This document shows positions 49,316-57,121 of a stretch of DNA of 64,000 bases, piece after piece. Within the stretch, counting starts at the first letter, position 1. Each line of letters opens with the position of its first letter. This DNA comes from Acinetobacter sp. B51(2017) (GTDB lineage: Bacteria; Pseudomonadota; Gammaproteobacteria; Pseudomonadales; Moraxellaceae), in the NCBI RefSeq assembly GCF_003711395.1, contig NZ_PJRJ01000010.1, positions 31,632-95,631 of the forward strand, given 5' to 3'. The position numbers were made by a program, and so were the translations under genes. The notes beneath the pieces were generated by a model. The model saw only the letters and a program-made list of their open reading frames with translations. It did no database searches and was not told the DNA's origin.

Positions 49316-49406
49316 GATGCGGTGTATTAAGCCCTATCTTAGAATATTAGTCAACACATTTCTTTAAAATTTATTAAATATTCATTTAATAAAAAAATTT
49401 AAGTAT

Positions 49407-49441
49407 AAAAAAAGCCTCAAACTTTTGTTTGAGGCTTTTTT
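49407..49441 (-). terminator. Terminator after tRNA-Phe copy B
   Basis: The same GCCTCAAAC/GTTTGAGGC hairpin as at 49201-49234, so copy B is probably ended before copy A and each tRNA has its own unit. Confidence 0.85.
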
Positions 49442-49446
49442 GAATA

Positions 49447-49522
49447 TGGTGGCGAGACCCAGGATCGAACTGGGGACACACGGATTTTCAATCCGTTGCT
49501 CTACCTACTGAGCTATCACGCC
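49447..49522 (-). tRNA. tRNA-Phe (GAA), copy B
   Basis: Identical to copy A over all 76 bases, including the T-T pair at acceptor position 5-68 and the encoded CCA. Confidence 0.93.
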
Positions 49523-49624
49523 GATGCACGTATTAAAGCGTTTTCAGCTCTAAGCGTCAAGCCCTAAGTCTTGATTTTTAATTCAAGTGTTTATTTTTAC
49601 AGCAAAATCCACAAAATAATGCTT

Positions 49625-50002
49625 TTAAAGCTTATCAAGTGTCATTAAACAGCGATGAATCGCGCCACAACCGGGTTTAAAAGTCTGAATTCCTTTCTGT
49701 TCTTGCATGCGACACACTTCACTGACTAAACGCTCAGCCACTCCACGACCACGATTGGCAGGATGCACCACCACATATTCTAAAATACATTGCGTATCTT
49801 GCTCACGACACCAAATTGCGCCAATTAATTTGCTGTTAAACTCTGCGGTATACAGTAAAGTATCCAACGCAAGACTCTGCTCAAGTTGGTTTAAGGCATC
49901 CTGACCATTAGAAAACTCAGGACTTAAGTCGTATAAGCGTTCAAGTTGACTCCGAAAGTCATTATTTTCTAAAGACGTGTAGGCATGTACGGTAATAGGC
50001 AT
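49625..50002 (-). CDS. GNAT-family acetyltransferase, possibly PanZ/PanM-like
   Basis: A single GNAT domain of 125 residues. The acetyl-CoA loop is HPANRGRGVAERLVSEV near residues 79-95; LLYTAEFNSKLIGAIWC and CILEYVVVHP are the preceding strands. Size and compact form resemble PanZ (PanM), the activator of aspartate decarboxylase PanD, but this is a guess from length and strand order. It is divergent from hisB by about 70 bases. Confidence 0.75.
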   Translation of the reverse strand: MPITVHAYTSLENNDFRSQLERLYDLSPEFSNGQDALNQLEQSLALDTLLYTAEFNSKLIGAIWCREQDTQCILEYVVVHPANRGRGVAERLVSEVCRMQEQKGIQTFKPGCGAIHRCLMTLDKL

Positions 50003-50072
50003 TGCTAAACCCTCCTAAGCAATCTAGTATTTGCGTTTCGCTTAAATTTTTAACGTTTTGAGGAATGTGTCT

Positions 50073-50666
50073 ATGACAGAGCGTATCAGTGAAGTGGTAA
50101 GAAACACTAACGAAACTAAAATCCGTGTTCGTGTGAATCTTGATGGTACAGGTCAAGGCACCCTCAATACCGGTGTTCCTTTTTTAGATCATATGATCGA
50201 CCAAATCAAGCGTCATGGTCTGTTTGATATCGACATTCATTGTGATGGCGATTTAGAGATTGATGACCATCATACTGTAGAAGATTGTGGTATTACTTTA
50301 GGTCAAGCCTTTGCCCAAGCCTTAGGTGATAAAAAAGGCTTAAAACGCTACGGTCATTTCTATGCGCCACTCGATGAGTCATTAAGCCGTGTTGTCGTAG
50401 ACCTCTCTGGTCGTCCAGGTTTATTTATGGACATTCCATTTACGCGTGCCCGTATTGGTAGCTTTGATGTCGATCTATTCTCTGAATTTTTCCAAGGCTT
50501 TGTAAATCATTCATTAATGACCTTACATATTGACAACTTACGTGGTAAAAACAGCCACCATCAAATTGAAAGTGTCTTTAAAGCCTTTGCGCGTGCGCTA
50601 CGTATGGCATGTGAAGTTGATCCACGCGCGGCCAATACAGTCGCTTCAACTAAAGGAACGTTGTAA
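50073..50666 (+). CDS. hisB: Imidazoleglycerol-phosphate dehydratase
   Basis: The sixth step of histidine synthesis. The 197 residues have the Mn-binding His clusters: [26 protein letters not shown], and [10 protein letters not shown] with [14 protein letters not shown]. It is the monofunctional form without the phosphatase domain. The ATG at 50073 is preceded by GAGGA. Its stop overlaps the hisH start (TAATG), so the two are coupled. Confidence 0.96.
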   Translation: MTERISEVVRNTNETKIRVRVNLDGTGQGTLNTGVPFLDHMIDQIKRHGLFDIDIHCDGDLEIDDHHTVEDCGITLGQAFAQALGDKKGLKRYGHFYAPLDESLSRVVVDLSGRPGLFMDIPFTRARIGSFDVDLFSEFFQGFVNHSLMTLHIDNLRGKNSHHQIESVFKAFARALRMACEVDPRAANTVASTKGTL

Positions 50667-51283
50667 TGACGCGTATTGCCCTTCTTGACTATGGCATGGG
50701 GAATTTACACTCTGCTGCTAAAGCCTTAGAACACGTTGGTGCAACAGTAGATGTCACCAATGATTCTAAACTCATCGCGCAAGCAGATAAAATTGTATTC
50801 CCAGGTGTTGGCGCAATGCGTGACTGCATGCAAGGTATGCATGACGCAGGGATTGATGAAGTGGTACGTAATGCCGTCTTTAACAAACCTGTACTCGCCA
50901 TTTGCGTGGGAATGCAAGCCTTAATGCAACATTCTGAAGAAAATGGCGGTGCCGATGCATTGAGTATTTTCAAAGGACAAGTGAAACGCTTCCCAGATAT
51001 AGATGGCTTAAAAGTACCGCATATGGGCTGGAATCAAGTACATCAAGCCGACCCGAGCCATCCAATGTGGAATAACATTGAACAAGATGCGCGTTTCTAC
51101 TTTGTGCATAGTTTTTATGTAGAACCACAAGATCAAAGCATTGTGGCTGCCACTTGCAACTATGGCATCGATTTTTGTACCGCGCTGCATCAAGACAACC
51201 TATTTGCAACTCAATTCCATCCAGAAAAAAGCCACACTGCTGGCTTACAGTTGCTCAAAAACTTTGTGGATTGGAACATCTAA
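50666..51283 (+). CDS. hisH: Imidazole glycerol phosphate synthase, glutaminase subunit
   Basis: A class I glutamine amidotransferase of 205 residues that feeds ammonia to HisF. Catalytic Cys in [10 protein letters not shown] near residue 80, and the His-Glu pair in [12 protein letters not shown] near 187. hisA and hisF do not follow within the window; the next gene is a DUF805 protein after a terminator. Confidence 0.95.
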   Translation: MTRIALLDYGMGNLHSAAKALEHVGATVDVTNDSKLIAQADKIVFPGVGAMRDCMQGMHDAGIDEVVRNAVFNKPVLAICVGMQALMQHSEENGGADALSIFKGQVKRFPDIDGLKVPHMGWNQVHQADPSHPMWNNIEQDARFYFVHSFYVEPQDQSIVAATCNYGIDFCTALHQDNLFATQFHPEKSHTAGLQLLKNFVDWNI

Positions 51284-51303
51284 GTTTTAACTGTATGGTA
51301 TAC

Positions 51304-51332
51304 AAAAGCTCAACTTCGGTTGGGCTTTTTTT
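51304..51332 (+). terminator. Terminator after hisH
   Basis: GCTCAAC TTCG GTTGGGC with a UUCG loop and seven T, 20 bases beyond the hisH stop. Confidence 0.88.
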
Positions 51333-51407
51333 ATTTACAAAAGCAAGCTAGGACAGGCGATATTTTTAAATTATGGTAAGCACATAACAAGAAAAAAGGA
51401 CAGCCTC

Positions 51408-51884
51408 ATGTATTTGTCTTCTCAAGATCCTGCCTACGAAGGTCTATCTATGCATGGACGCTTTGGTCGTATCTCTTATTTTGCTTGGCACATGTTACTT
51501 GCCTTGGGTTTATTGATGCTACTGGGTACAGCATGGCTAATTGCACCGCATTTATTTGATCAAGCAATATTCATCATCGATGCCAGCAGTATAATTGCGC
51601 TGCTGCTGTTACTGATTGCCCAAATCGGGGCAGTTTATTTTCATATTGTGTTTACAGTACGCCGTTTACATGACTGTGAGCTAAACCCATATTGGGCCAT
51701 ATTATGCATGATACCTTTTGCCAATTGGTTATTGGCATTTTACTTACTTTTTAAACCTGGTATTAACCAAAAAAATGTCTATGGTGATGTACGTCACACA
51801 TTAATTTGGGAAAAATATCTCACTTATTTGAGTATTTTAATACTGGTGTTATTTATAATAATTTTCATTTTATTTACCAAATAA
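51408..51884 (+). CDS. DUF805 membrane protein
   Basis: A 158-residue membrane protein of the DUF805 family: GRFGRISYFAWHMLLAL at about 17-33 and the conserved RRLHDCELNPYWAIL near 85, with four hydrophobic segments. The function of the family is unknown. An AAAAAAGGAC ribosome site precedes the ATG. Confidence 0.85.
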   Translation: MYLSSQDPAYEGLSMHGRFGRISYFAWHMLLALGLLMLLGTAWLIAPHLFDQAIFIIDASSIIALLLLLIAQIGAVYFHIVFTVRRLHDCELNPYWAILCMIPFANWLLAFYLLFKPGINQKNVYGDVRHTLIWEKYLTYLSILILVLFIIIFILFTK

Positions 51885-52241
51885 ATCTATTTTCTTAGCA
51901 TTTATCGACATTATTTTCGCTTTGTTTTTTAGTGCTAAAAATATCCATTAGAAATATTAACAAATACATAAAAAATTCTGACAGTTTTACTCAACTTTAG
52001 TTTTTTTATGCTATAAGTAGTAAAAAATATTCTATTTAACTTGCTGTTTAAAATTAATATTTTGTAAAAAGTAATGCATTTAGATATTTTTTGCCTATGG
52101 CAGATCAAACAATACAGACTGTCATAACTTATTTTTATCCAAAATTGAGCGGCTATATGACCGAGTTTTTTGTCGATTATTTGGGATGAGGCTCATCTAT
52201 ATAGTTGCTCAGTTTACTCATTGTACTTTGGAGATTAGAAC
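51885..52241. other. AT-rich intergenic region upstream of the repeat protein
   Basis: About 357 bases, very AT-rich, with no ORF and no T-tailed hairpin. The long leader before a gene that has its own terminator suggests a regulated promoter, but no site could be named. GGAG lies just before the next ATG. Confidence 0.35.
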
Positions 52242-53000
52242 ATGGCTCTTTTTGGTGGTTTAAAAGGTTTAAACGGTGTATTCACAGCAATTTCTCAAGG
52301 TTTTTCTAAATTTTTAGGTAAAATCGTAGAAGTAGTTGCAAAAGTAGTGGATGGTGTTGTTGAAGCAGTAGGCCAATTATTAGATCCAGTGCTGGATGGT
52401 TTGGCAAAAGCACCTATCATTGGTGATACGATTGCAACTGTGGATCATTTAGTAGGTAACCTAACCACTAACTTAAGCGACACACTACATTCAACTGCTG
52501 ATGCACTATCAACTGGTTCAGTTGTAAACGGTGTAGATACACTCCTTAATGGCGTAACAGATACAGTTGGCGCAGTAGTCAATGATGTTGCAGACACAGT
52601 GGATACATTAGCGACTGACGTAATCGACCCTGTGTTACATAAACTTCAAGATGCTCCTGTACTTGGTCCAATTCTTGAAGGCGTTGAAGAAACTTTAGAT
52701 CAAGTTGTGGGCGATGTTGATGGTTTGGGTAACTATGTTGCTGACATCGAGCCTTTAGAACTAGTTAAAGATGTATTAACCAACCCATTAGACACAGTGG
52801 GTGGCGTACTCAAGGACGTTGCAGATATTGTAGACGGTGTTCTTGAATCTGCAGCACCAACTTTAGATGTTCAAGTTCCTGTTGTAAATGAGCTTGGTGA
52901 TGTTGTTCAACAAGTAGGTGCTGGCGCTGTTGGTCTTGTGAATGGTTTAGGTCAGGCTCTAAACACGCTTGATTTAGACATCAATCTTCCTTTCGTTTAA
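52242..53000 (+). CDS. Val/Asp/Gly-rich amphipathic repeat protein, unknown function
   Basis: I do not recognise this 252-residue protein. It has no classical signal peptide and no cysteine, very few aromatics, and many Val, Asp, Leu and Gly. It is built of degenerate repeats: LLDPVLDGLAKAPIIGDTI (about 47-65) is echoed by VIDPVLHKLQDAPVLGPIL (about 128-146), with GVTDTVGAVV / DVADTVDTLA type segments between. The pattern suggests a long amphipathic helical protein that could coat a surface, lipid or polymer, or be exported by a non-Sec route. It is the last chromosomal gene before the plasmid junction. Confidence 0.65.
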   Translation: MALFGGLKGLNGVFTAISQGFSKFLGKIVEVVAKVVDGVVEAVGQLLDPVLDGLAKAPIIGDTIATVDHLVGNLTTNLSDTLHSTADALSTGSVVNGVDTLLNGVTDTVGAVVNDVADTVDTLATDVIDPVLHKLQDAPVLGPILEGVEETLDQVVGDVDGLGNYVADIEPLELVKDVLTNPLDTVGGVLKDVADIVDGVLESAAPTLDVQVPVVNELGDVVQQVGAGAVGLVNGLGQALNTLDLDINLPFV

Positions 53001-53022
53001 TTGTTCACTTTCAATTAAATGC

Positions 53023-53054
53023 AAAAAAAGCCTAGATTTTTCTAGGCTTTTTTT
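53023..53054 (+). terminator. Terminator after the repeat protein gene
   Basis: AAGCCTAGA TTTT TCTAGGCTT with a T-run, 22 bases beyond the stop codon. Confidence 0.85.
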
Positions 53055-53192
53055 ATGTCAAAATTATTTACATTTTTAAATCAACAGTAAGTCTTTGCTA
53101 TTATTTCAATTAATAGTTGATTTTTAAAACAAGTATGCTATTTATCCAATAAAGTGAAATTTTAAAAAAATTTGAATTAAAGTTATTAATTA

Positions 53193-54165
53193 ACCCGAAT
53201 CATGGATAAGCCTGATTTTACATCGTTATAAATTGAGGCTTATTTTGATGACAGATTTGATAAGCACATAAGGATGCGTAAATTCCAGCGAAATAACCTG
53301 AAAGAGAACGATGGCGACTGCTTACTAGGTTGTATTGTTGCTTCAATAAGCTAAAGATCGTCTCTATTTTATTGCGTTGTCTCAGCATGATTTCATCCTC
53401 TGGTGATAATTCCACTCTTCGCATGTTCTTGCGATGATAGGTAATTAATTCAATATCTTGTGCACCTAGTTTATCTTTTACAGTTTCACTGATGTAGCCA
53501 CGATCACCGAAGATCTTACCCATGTAGCCTTGAGCGAGCTTCGGCAGAAGCTTTATATCTGAAGTATGGCCATTCGAGAGTTGGGTCTGAATAAATTGAC
53601 CCTGAGCATCCACCAATACATGCAATTTGCATCCATAGAACCAACCCATTGAGCTTCTACCTCGTGTGGCAATTTGTTTTAAAGATTTATGGCGCTCAAT
53701 ACGCTGATTTTTACATACAGGTAGAGTTGTAGAGTCAACCCAAGCACACGTTGTTTGAGCATTGGAAGCTAAAGAAATATGTAATGCTTGAAGTGCGAGT
53801 TGATGTTGGTTGATTAAATAAATGATCCGTTGATAGGATGGTAATGCTTTAAAAAGCTTGGAATAAAAGCGCTTTATCATTCCATAAAAGGCTTTGAAAT
53901 GATGAAGTTGAGAGTTCTTGTACCAAACAGCAATAAAGATGATTTCAGATAAGCATAGAACACCTGATCGCTTTCTGATCTTCGGATTTTCTTGTTTTAG
54001 ATACTGCCAATAGACCACTTCATTTTTTTGAAAAAAATCATCAATCGTGCAGAATAAAGTTGTAAACTCGAACATAGGATGGCTGGTTGAATGGTTTGTG
54101 TCGTAACTCACTTATCAACTCAGTCATCTTTTTTTTCAACTGAATTTCTTATCCATGATTCGGGT
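53193..54165 (-). mobile_element. IS982-family insertion sequence, copy 2 (complete), left plasmid junction
   Basis: A 973-bp element with ends ACCCGAATCATGGATAAG and its perfect complement, and an intact transposase. Left flank is ATTAATTA and right flank is TAATTTTA, so it has no target duplication of its own. Its right flank equals the left flank of copy 3, which marks it as one border of an integrated plasmid. The first 124 bases are identical to the visible part of copy 3 but differ from copy 1. Confidence 0.93.
53218..54075 (-). CDS. IS982-family transposase (IS copy 2)
   Basis: The 285-residue transposase starting MFEFTTLFCTIDDFF at the ATG 54073-54075; an open extension to 54111 lies in the IS end and is not needed. 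The DDE residues Asp114, Asp191 and Glu238 are conserved. Differs from copy 1 at about a dozen residues. Full length, so potentially active. Confidence 0.93.
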   Translation of the reverse strand: MFEFTTLFCTIDDFFQKNEVVYWQYLKQENPKIRKRSGVLCLSEIIFIAVWYKNSQLHHFKAFYGMIKRFYSKLFKALPSYQRIIYLINQHQLALQALHISLASNAQTTCAWVDSTTLPVCKNQRIERHKSLKQIATRGRSSMGWFYGCKLHVLVDAQGQFIQTQLSNGHTSDIKLLPKLAQGYMGKIFGDRGYISETVKDKLGAQDIELITYHRKNMRRVELSPEDEIMLRQRNKIETIFSLLKQQYNLVSSRHRSLSGYFAGIYASLCAYQICHQNKPQFITM

Positions 54166-54173
54166 TAATTTTA
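54166..54173. repeat. 8-bp word inside the left plasmid junction
   Basis: TAATTTTA directly after IS copy 2. The same word lies directly before IS copy 3 (63869-63876). Together they are the original target duplication of the plasmid-borne IS, now facing each other across the plasmid. Confidence 0.85.
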
Positions 54174-54213
54174 GGAAAACTAAAGAAAGTAAATATGCTC
54201 TTCATATTTTCCC

Positions 54214-55044
54214 TTATATTTTGATCAAGTTCGTCGCCAAATTAGAAGGTGGTGGTTTTCTAAATGCTATCTCTATATGTGGGAATTCAATTTTTTCTTT
54301 ATTGAAACAACATTCTTTGAATACCTTCCTATTTTCTTGACATGGGCAAAGATCATTTTCATCAACCTCATTGAATTCAGCTCTGTCAGTTAACTTTTTT
54401 GTCTTAAATGGTTTCCAATAATCAAAAGGTGACTCTAACCTTTCTGATACAAAATCAACAATACTATAATCATAATCTATCAATGCTATACATGATTTTT
54501 GCATAGGGTTTTTTACTATAGAAATTTCTTTAATATCATCAATTTCATCCCCTATATGAAAGCACAATTCACCATTGTATACTTTGCCTTTCTCATGAAT
54601 ACATCTACTCCTTGGCCGGATAACATGAGCACATATTGAGCATATATATCGCTTTACTGTAAAACCCATACTAAAGAAAATTTTATATGGGAACAAAGAT
54701 TGCCAACTCTCAATAATTTCTTTATAAAAATACAGCTTGTACTTTTTTATAAAATCTTCATCAACATTCTTTTCTAGAAAAGATATGTCTATTTCTACTC
54801 TTTCTAATAAAACCCAAGCGTCATAATGCTTTTTATCTCTCAATAGAAAGAAAGTTTTGATATATCCATCTTTAATCTCAAGTATGGTTTTCAATTTCCA
54901 TAACAAATTAGATACATCTTCATTTCTTTGTTTCTGACTGATTTCTAGCAGTTTACTGATTTCTTCTAAAGCAGCTTTATAGTGATTTTCATCTGTAGAA
55001 TTGCTTAGCAATAAAGTATCTATGTTATTTAGTAGATTTATCAA
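54214..55044 (-). CDS. SEC-C motif protein, unknown function
   Basis: A 276-residue protein. The N-terminal half is helical (about 1-110) without a clear family. A possible zinc site lies in YICSICAHVIRPRSRC with later Cys/His in ELCFHIG (about 134-170). Near the C-terminus LCPCQENRKVFKECC (about 236-250) is a SEC-C type zinc motif, as in the tail of SecA and many nucleic-acid-linked proteins. It overlaps the end of the upstream gene by 20 bases, so the two are translated together. Its codon use is much more AT-rich than the chromosome. Confidence 0.7.
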   Translation of the reverse strand: MINLLNNIDTLLLSNSTDENHYKAALEEISKLLEISQKQRNEDVSNLLWKLKTILEIKDGYIKTFFLLRDKKHYDAWVLLERVEIDISFLEKNVDEDFIKKYKLYFYKEIIESWQSLFPYKIFFSMGFTVKRYICSICAHVIRPRSRCIHEKGKVYNGELCFHIGDEIDDIKEISIVKNPMQKSCIALIDYDYSIVDFVSERLESPFDYWKPFKTKKLTDRAEFNEVDENDLCPCQENRKVFKECCFNKEKIEFPHIEIAFRKPPPSNLATNLIKI

Positions 55045-55522
55045 TTTCTTTATCTCTACTCAATTCATTAACTTTATCTAGAACACTATTAATATGTTCA
55101 GCATCACCACGATAGGTTACTTTGATATTACTATCATTTTTCTTTTCGATAATTACGTTGAAATCTATTTCATCGCCATTCTTAGCTTGCAATTCATTTG
55201 AAATATAATCACTCATAACATTTGTGAATGTTGGTACAGCCACTTGTGCTACTAAAAAAACACCTAACCAATAAGCTTTTGAGTGTAACGCTAACTCTTT
55301 ATATTCATCATCCGATGCAAATAGTTCAACATTATTTTCTCCTATTTCCTTTTGTAGATAGGAAAAAATATCAATTGTCCCATTATGAAATGCATCATTC
55401 TGAGTAAAACTAGGAAGAATCAGAACACTAACATCCCTATCTAAAATCAAAGGCTTTTCATCTTTAAAAAATGAAAAATCTAAATCTGTTTTTTCTATTT
55501 TAAGTGGTTCTTCTACAATCAT
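55025..55522 (-). CDS. Unknown protein, first gene of SEC-C operon
   Basis: A 165-residue protein I do not recognise. An acidic N-terminus is followed by an alpha/beta stretch (DVSVLILPSFTQNDAF), a hydrophobic segment around SKAYWLGVFLVAQVAVPTF (about 89-108), and a C-terminal beta/helix part (IIEKKNDSNIKVTYRGD). A GGAGG ribosome site precedes the ATG. The 56 bases upstream lead to pdif site 1, so the operon is the sole cargo of its pdif module besides the IS. Confidence 0.65.
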   Translation of the reverse strand: MIVEEPLKIEKTDLDFSFFKDEKPLILDRDVSVLILPSFTQNDAFHNGTIDIFSYLQKEIGENNVELFASDDEYKELALHSKAYWLGVFLVAQVAVPTFTNVMSDYISNELQAKNGDEIDFNVIIEKKNDSNIKVTYRGDAEHINSVLDKVNELSRDKEIDKSTK

Positions 55523-55577
55523 TTATTTTCCTCCAAAAAGTCAGATTTCATCATACAGATAACTTTCATGTAATCCT

Positions 55578-55605
55578 ATTTAACATAATAGAGGTTATAC
55601 GAAAT
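55578..55605 (-). other. pdif site 1 (XerD/XerC orientation)
   Basis: Plus strand: ATTTAACATAA, spacer TAGAGG, TTATACGAAAT. Read on the minus strand this is ATTTCGTATAA-N6-TTATGTTAAAT, the 11-6-11 XerC/XerD layout of Acinetobacter plasmid dif sites. Confidence 0.85.
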
Positions 55606-55667
55606 GCACAAATTGAAACATATAAAAATCAAAAACTTATGATATAAATTATTTGCTCGATGATGTT

Positions 55668-55700
55668 CAAAAGCCGACTTGGAAACAAGTCGGCTTTTTT
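55668..55700. terminator. Terminator between pdif 1 and brnT
   Basis: AAAGCCGACTTG / CAAGTCGGCTTT with a GAAA loop and T6. It stands alone upstream of brnT and shields the module from transcription across pdif 1. Confidence 0.8.
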
Positions 55701-55757
55701 ATGAGCGGTTTTGGAGTGTTTTGCCAATAATTTTGACTAAAAATTACACTAATTGGG

Positions 55758-55797
55758 TTGAGTGATACAATTTTGTGATACATTATTGTATATACAA
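55758..55797 (+). promoter_or_regulatory. brnTA promoter with palindromic operator
   Basis: TTGAGT, 17 bases, CATTAT make a plausible sigma-70 promoter. The palindrome TTGTATATACAA (55786-55797) overlaps the start region, and GTGATACA occurs twice just upstream. BrnA antitoxins repress their own promoter, so this is a likely operator. Confidence 0.55.
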
Positions 55798-55803
55798 ATT
55801 TGA

Positions 55804-56100
55804 ATGTTTTTTATGGAACAGTATTTTGAATGGGATGAGGCTAAGAATCGAAAGAATCAGAAAAAGCATGATATCTCTTTCGAAACTGCAAGCCTTGTTT
55901 TTGAAGATCCATTACGGATCTCAATCCAAGACAGACATACCGATGGTGAAGAACGTTGGCAAACCATTGGACGAGTTAAAGGTGTACTAATGTTATTGGT
56001 GGCTCACACCATTTTTGATGAAGATGACTGTGAAATCATACGAATCATTAGTGCAAGGCAAGTGACTAAAGCGGAGCGAAACAAATATGAGCATGGTTAG
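55804..56100 (+). CDS. brnT: BrnT family toxin
   Basis: A RelE-like-fold ribonuclease toxin of 98 residues. Family features: YFEWDEAKNRKNQKKHDISFE, then DRHTDGEERWQTIGRV, and RIISARQVTKAERNKYE at the end. Start at 55804; Met4 (55813) is an alternative and neither has a strong ribosome site. The toxin gene comes first and overlaps the antitoxin gene by 14 bases, the usual brnTA order. Confidence 0.9.
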   Translation: MFFMEQYFEWDEAKNRKNQKKHDISFETASLVFEDPLRISIQDRHTDGEERWQTIGRVKGVLMLLVAHTIFDEDDCEIIRIISARQVTKAERNKYEHG

Positions 56101-56401
56101 ATACTCACGCAAAGAGCTGAATGAGAAATTTGGTGAGAAGCAAGATGCTGAAATTCAACGCTTGCTTGCTAAAGGCACGGTTCCGGATGATCAGCTAGAT
56201 CTATCAGATATTCCTGAAATTACCGATTGGAGCAGTGCTGTACGCCAAAATCAATTTTACCGCCCAGTGAAGCAACAAACTTCAATTCGGTTAGATGCTG
56301 ATGTACTTGCTTGGTTCAAAGCACAAGGCAAAGGTTATCAAACACGAATGAATGAAATTTTACGGGATGCTATGCTGAAAGAATTAAAAAATCATCAATA
56401 A
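56087..56401 (+). CDS. brnA: BrnA family antitoxin
   Basis: A ribbon-helix-helix antitoxin of 104 residues that binds BrnT and represses the operon. The C-terminal TSIRLDADVLAWFKAQGKGYQTRMNEIL is the BrnA DNA-binding domain, here split for quoting: TSIRLDADVLAWFKAQG, then GYQTRMNEILRDAM. The N-terminal part should contact the toxin. A terminator follows the stop and pdif site 2 directly follows that. Confidence 0.9.
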   Translation: MSMVRYSRKELNEKFGEKQDAEIQRLLAKGTVPDDQLDLSDIPEITDWSSAVRQNQFYRPVKQQTSIRLDADVLAWFKAQGKGYQTRMNEILRDAMLKELKNHQ

Positions 56402-56428
56402 AAATGGGAGCTTAAGCTCCCATTTTTG
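56401..56428 (+). terminator. Terminator after brnA, abutting pdif 2
   Basis: AAAATGGGAGC TTAA GCTCCCATTTTT. Its last base is adjacent to the XerC arm of pdif site 2. Confidence 0.85.
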
Positions 56429-56456
56429 ACTTCGCATAACGTGTATTATGTTAATT
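56429..56456 (+). other. pdif site 2 (XerC/XerD orientation)
   Basis: ACTTCGCATAA, spacer CGTGTA, TTATGTTAATT. XerD arm is identical to that of pdif 4 and the orientation is opposite to pdif 1, so the brnTA module is bounded by inverted sites. Confidence 0.88.
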
Positions 56457-56473
56457 TTAGAATTTGTTAATAA

Positions 56474-56956
56474 TCAAAAGAAGTTTTCTGGGTATAAAAA
56501 CGATGGAATATTGCGACGAATTAATTCCGCTTGACCTCGATAACCTCTTTTTTCAAGTTCTAATAAGAATACAGGCCAAGGTGGAATATTACTGCGATAT
56601 ACATCTATAGATGACGTAGACATGCCACCACCTTGCATTCTGGACAATCCACCACCTTGCATGGTGGATAGACCACCAAACTGCATCGTGGACAATCCAC
56701 CATATTGCATCGTGGACAATCCACCATATTGCATCGTGGACAATCCACCATATTGCATCGTGGACATGCCACCATATTGCATCGTGGACATGCCACCATA
56801 TTGCATTGTGGACATGCCACCATATTGCATCGTGGATCTACCACCATATTGCATTGTGGACATACCACCGCCCTGCATAGTAGACAGGCCGCCACCTTGA
56901 GCCGTACTTAAGTTTCGGGGCCAAGTGATTAAATTCGGTATTTCAGGTCGTGACAT
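56474..56956 (-). CDS. Octapeptide-repeat protein (STMQYGG repeats)
   Basis: A 160-residue protein of unknown function, starting MSRPEIPNLITWPRNL at the ATG 56954-56956. Twelve tandem 8-residue repeats follow (consensus Ser-Thr-Met-Gln-Tyr-Gly-Gly-Met/Leu, residues about 17-112). A 48-residue C-terminal part then contains FLLELEKRGYRGQAELIRRNIPSFL. There is no signal peptide. The conserved flanks around a variable repeat array suggest a real protein. The regularity would suit a beta-solenoid or fibrous segment, but this is inference. Confidence 0.65.
   Translation of the reverse strand: MSRPEIPNLITWPRNLSTAQGGGLSTMQGGGMSTMQYGGRSTMQYGGMSTMQYGGMSTMQYGGMSTMQYGGLSTMQYGGLSTMQYGGLSTMQFGGLSTMQGGGLSRMQGGGMSTSSIDVYRSNIPPWPVFLLELEKRGYRGQAELIRRNIPSFLYPENFF
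56621..56908 (-). repeat. 24-bp tandem repeat array, 12 units
   Basis: Twelve in-frame 24-bp units (plus-strand core CCACCATATTGCATCGTGGA). Central units are nearly identical and outer units more diverged, the usual sign of slippage or unequal recombination. Unit length is a multiple of three, so copy number can change without frameshift. Confidence 0.9.
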
Positions 56957-57121
56957 AATGATATAACTCTTAAAATTAATAAAAAACAATAATTAGAGTA
57001 CATTACTGCTTTTTTCACTAGATTTAGCAATAGATTAAAAAGTAAACGACAAGTTGTGTCTCTTTAATTCTCTATTCTCTGAGCCATCATCATTCCCAAA
57101 ACAAATCAGATCAAAAAATAT

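Larger units (their letters stand above)
49183..49320. repeat. Direct repeat unit 1 (terminator plus tRNA-Phe)
   Basis: A 138-base unit almost identical to 49391-49527; the only difference seen is one A in an A-run. It includes a terminator and the whole tRNA-Phe. The two units lie 207 bases apart. Confidence 0.85.
49391..49527. repeat. Direct repeat unit 2 (terminator plus tRNA-Phe)
   Basis: The second 137-base unit, matching 49183-49320 apart from one base in an A-run. The sequence between and outside the units is unrelated, so the unit boundaries are sharp. Confidence 0.85.

Noticed and set aside
53193..53200. Independent transposition of IS copy 2 into the chromosome
   Set aside because: The left flank ATTAATTA and right flank TAATTTTA do not match at 7 or 8 bp, unlike copy 1; the right flank instead matches copy 3.
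56622..56911. Plus-strand open frames with PPYCIVD and HRGQSTIL repeats
   Set aside because: They exist only because the 24-bp array has no stops in several frames. The minus frame has unique flanks and is the better candidate.
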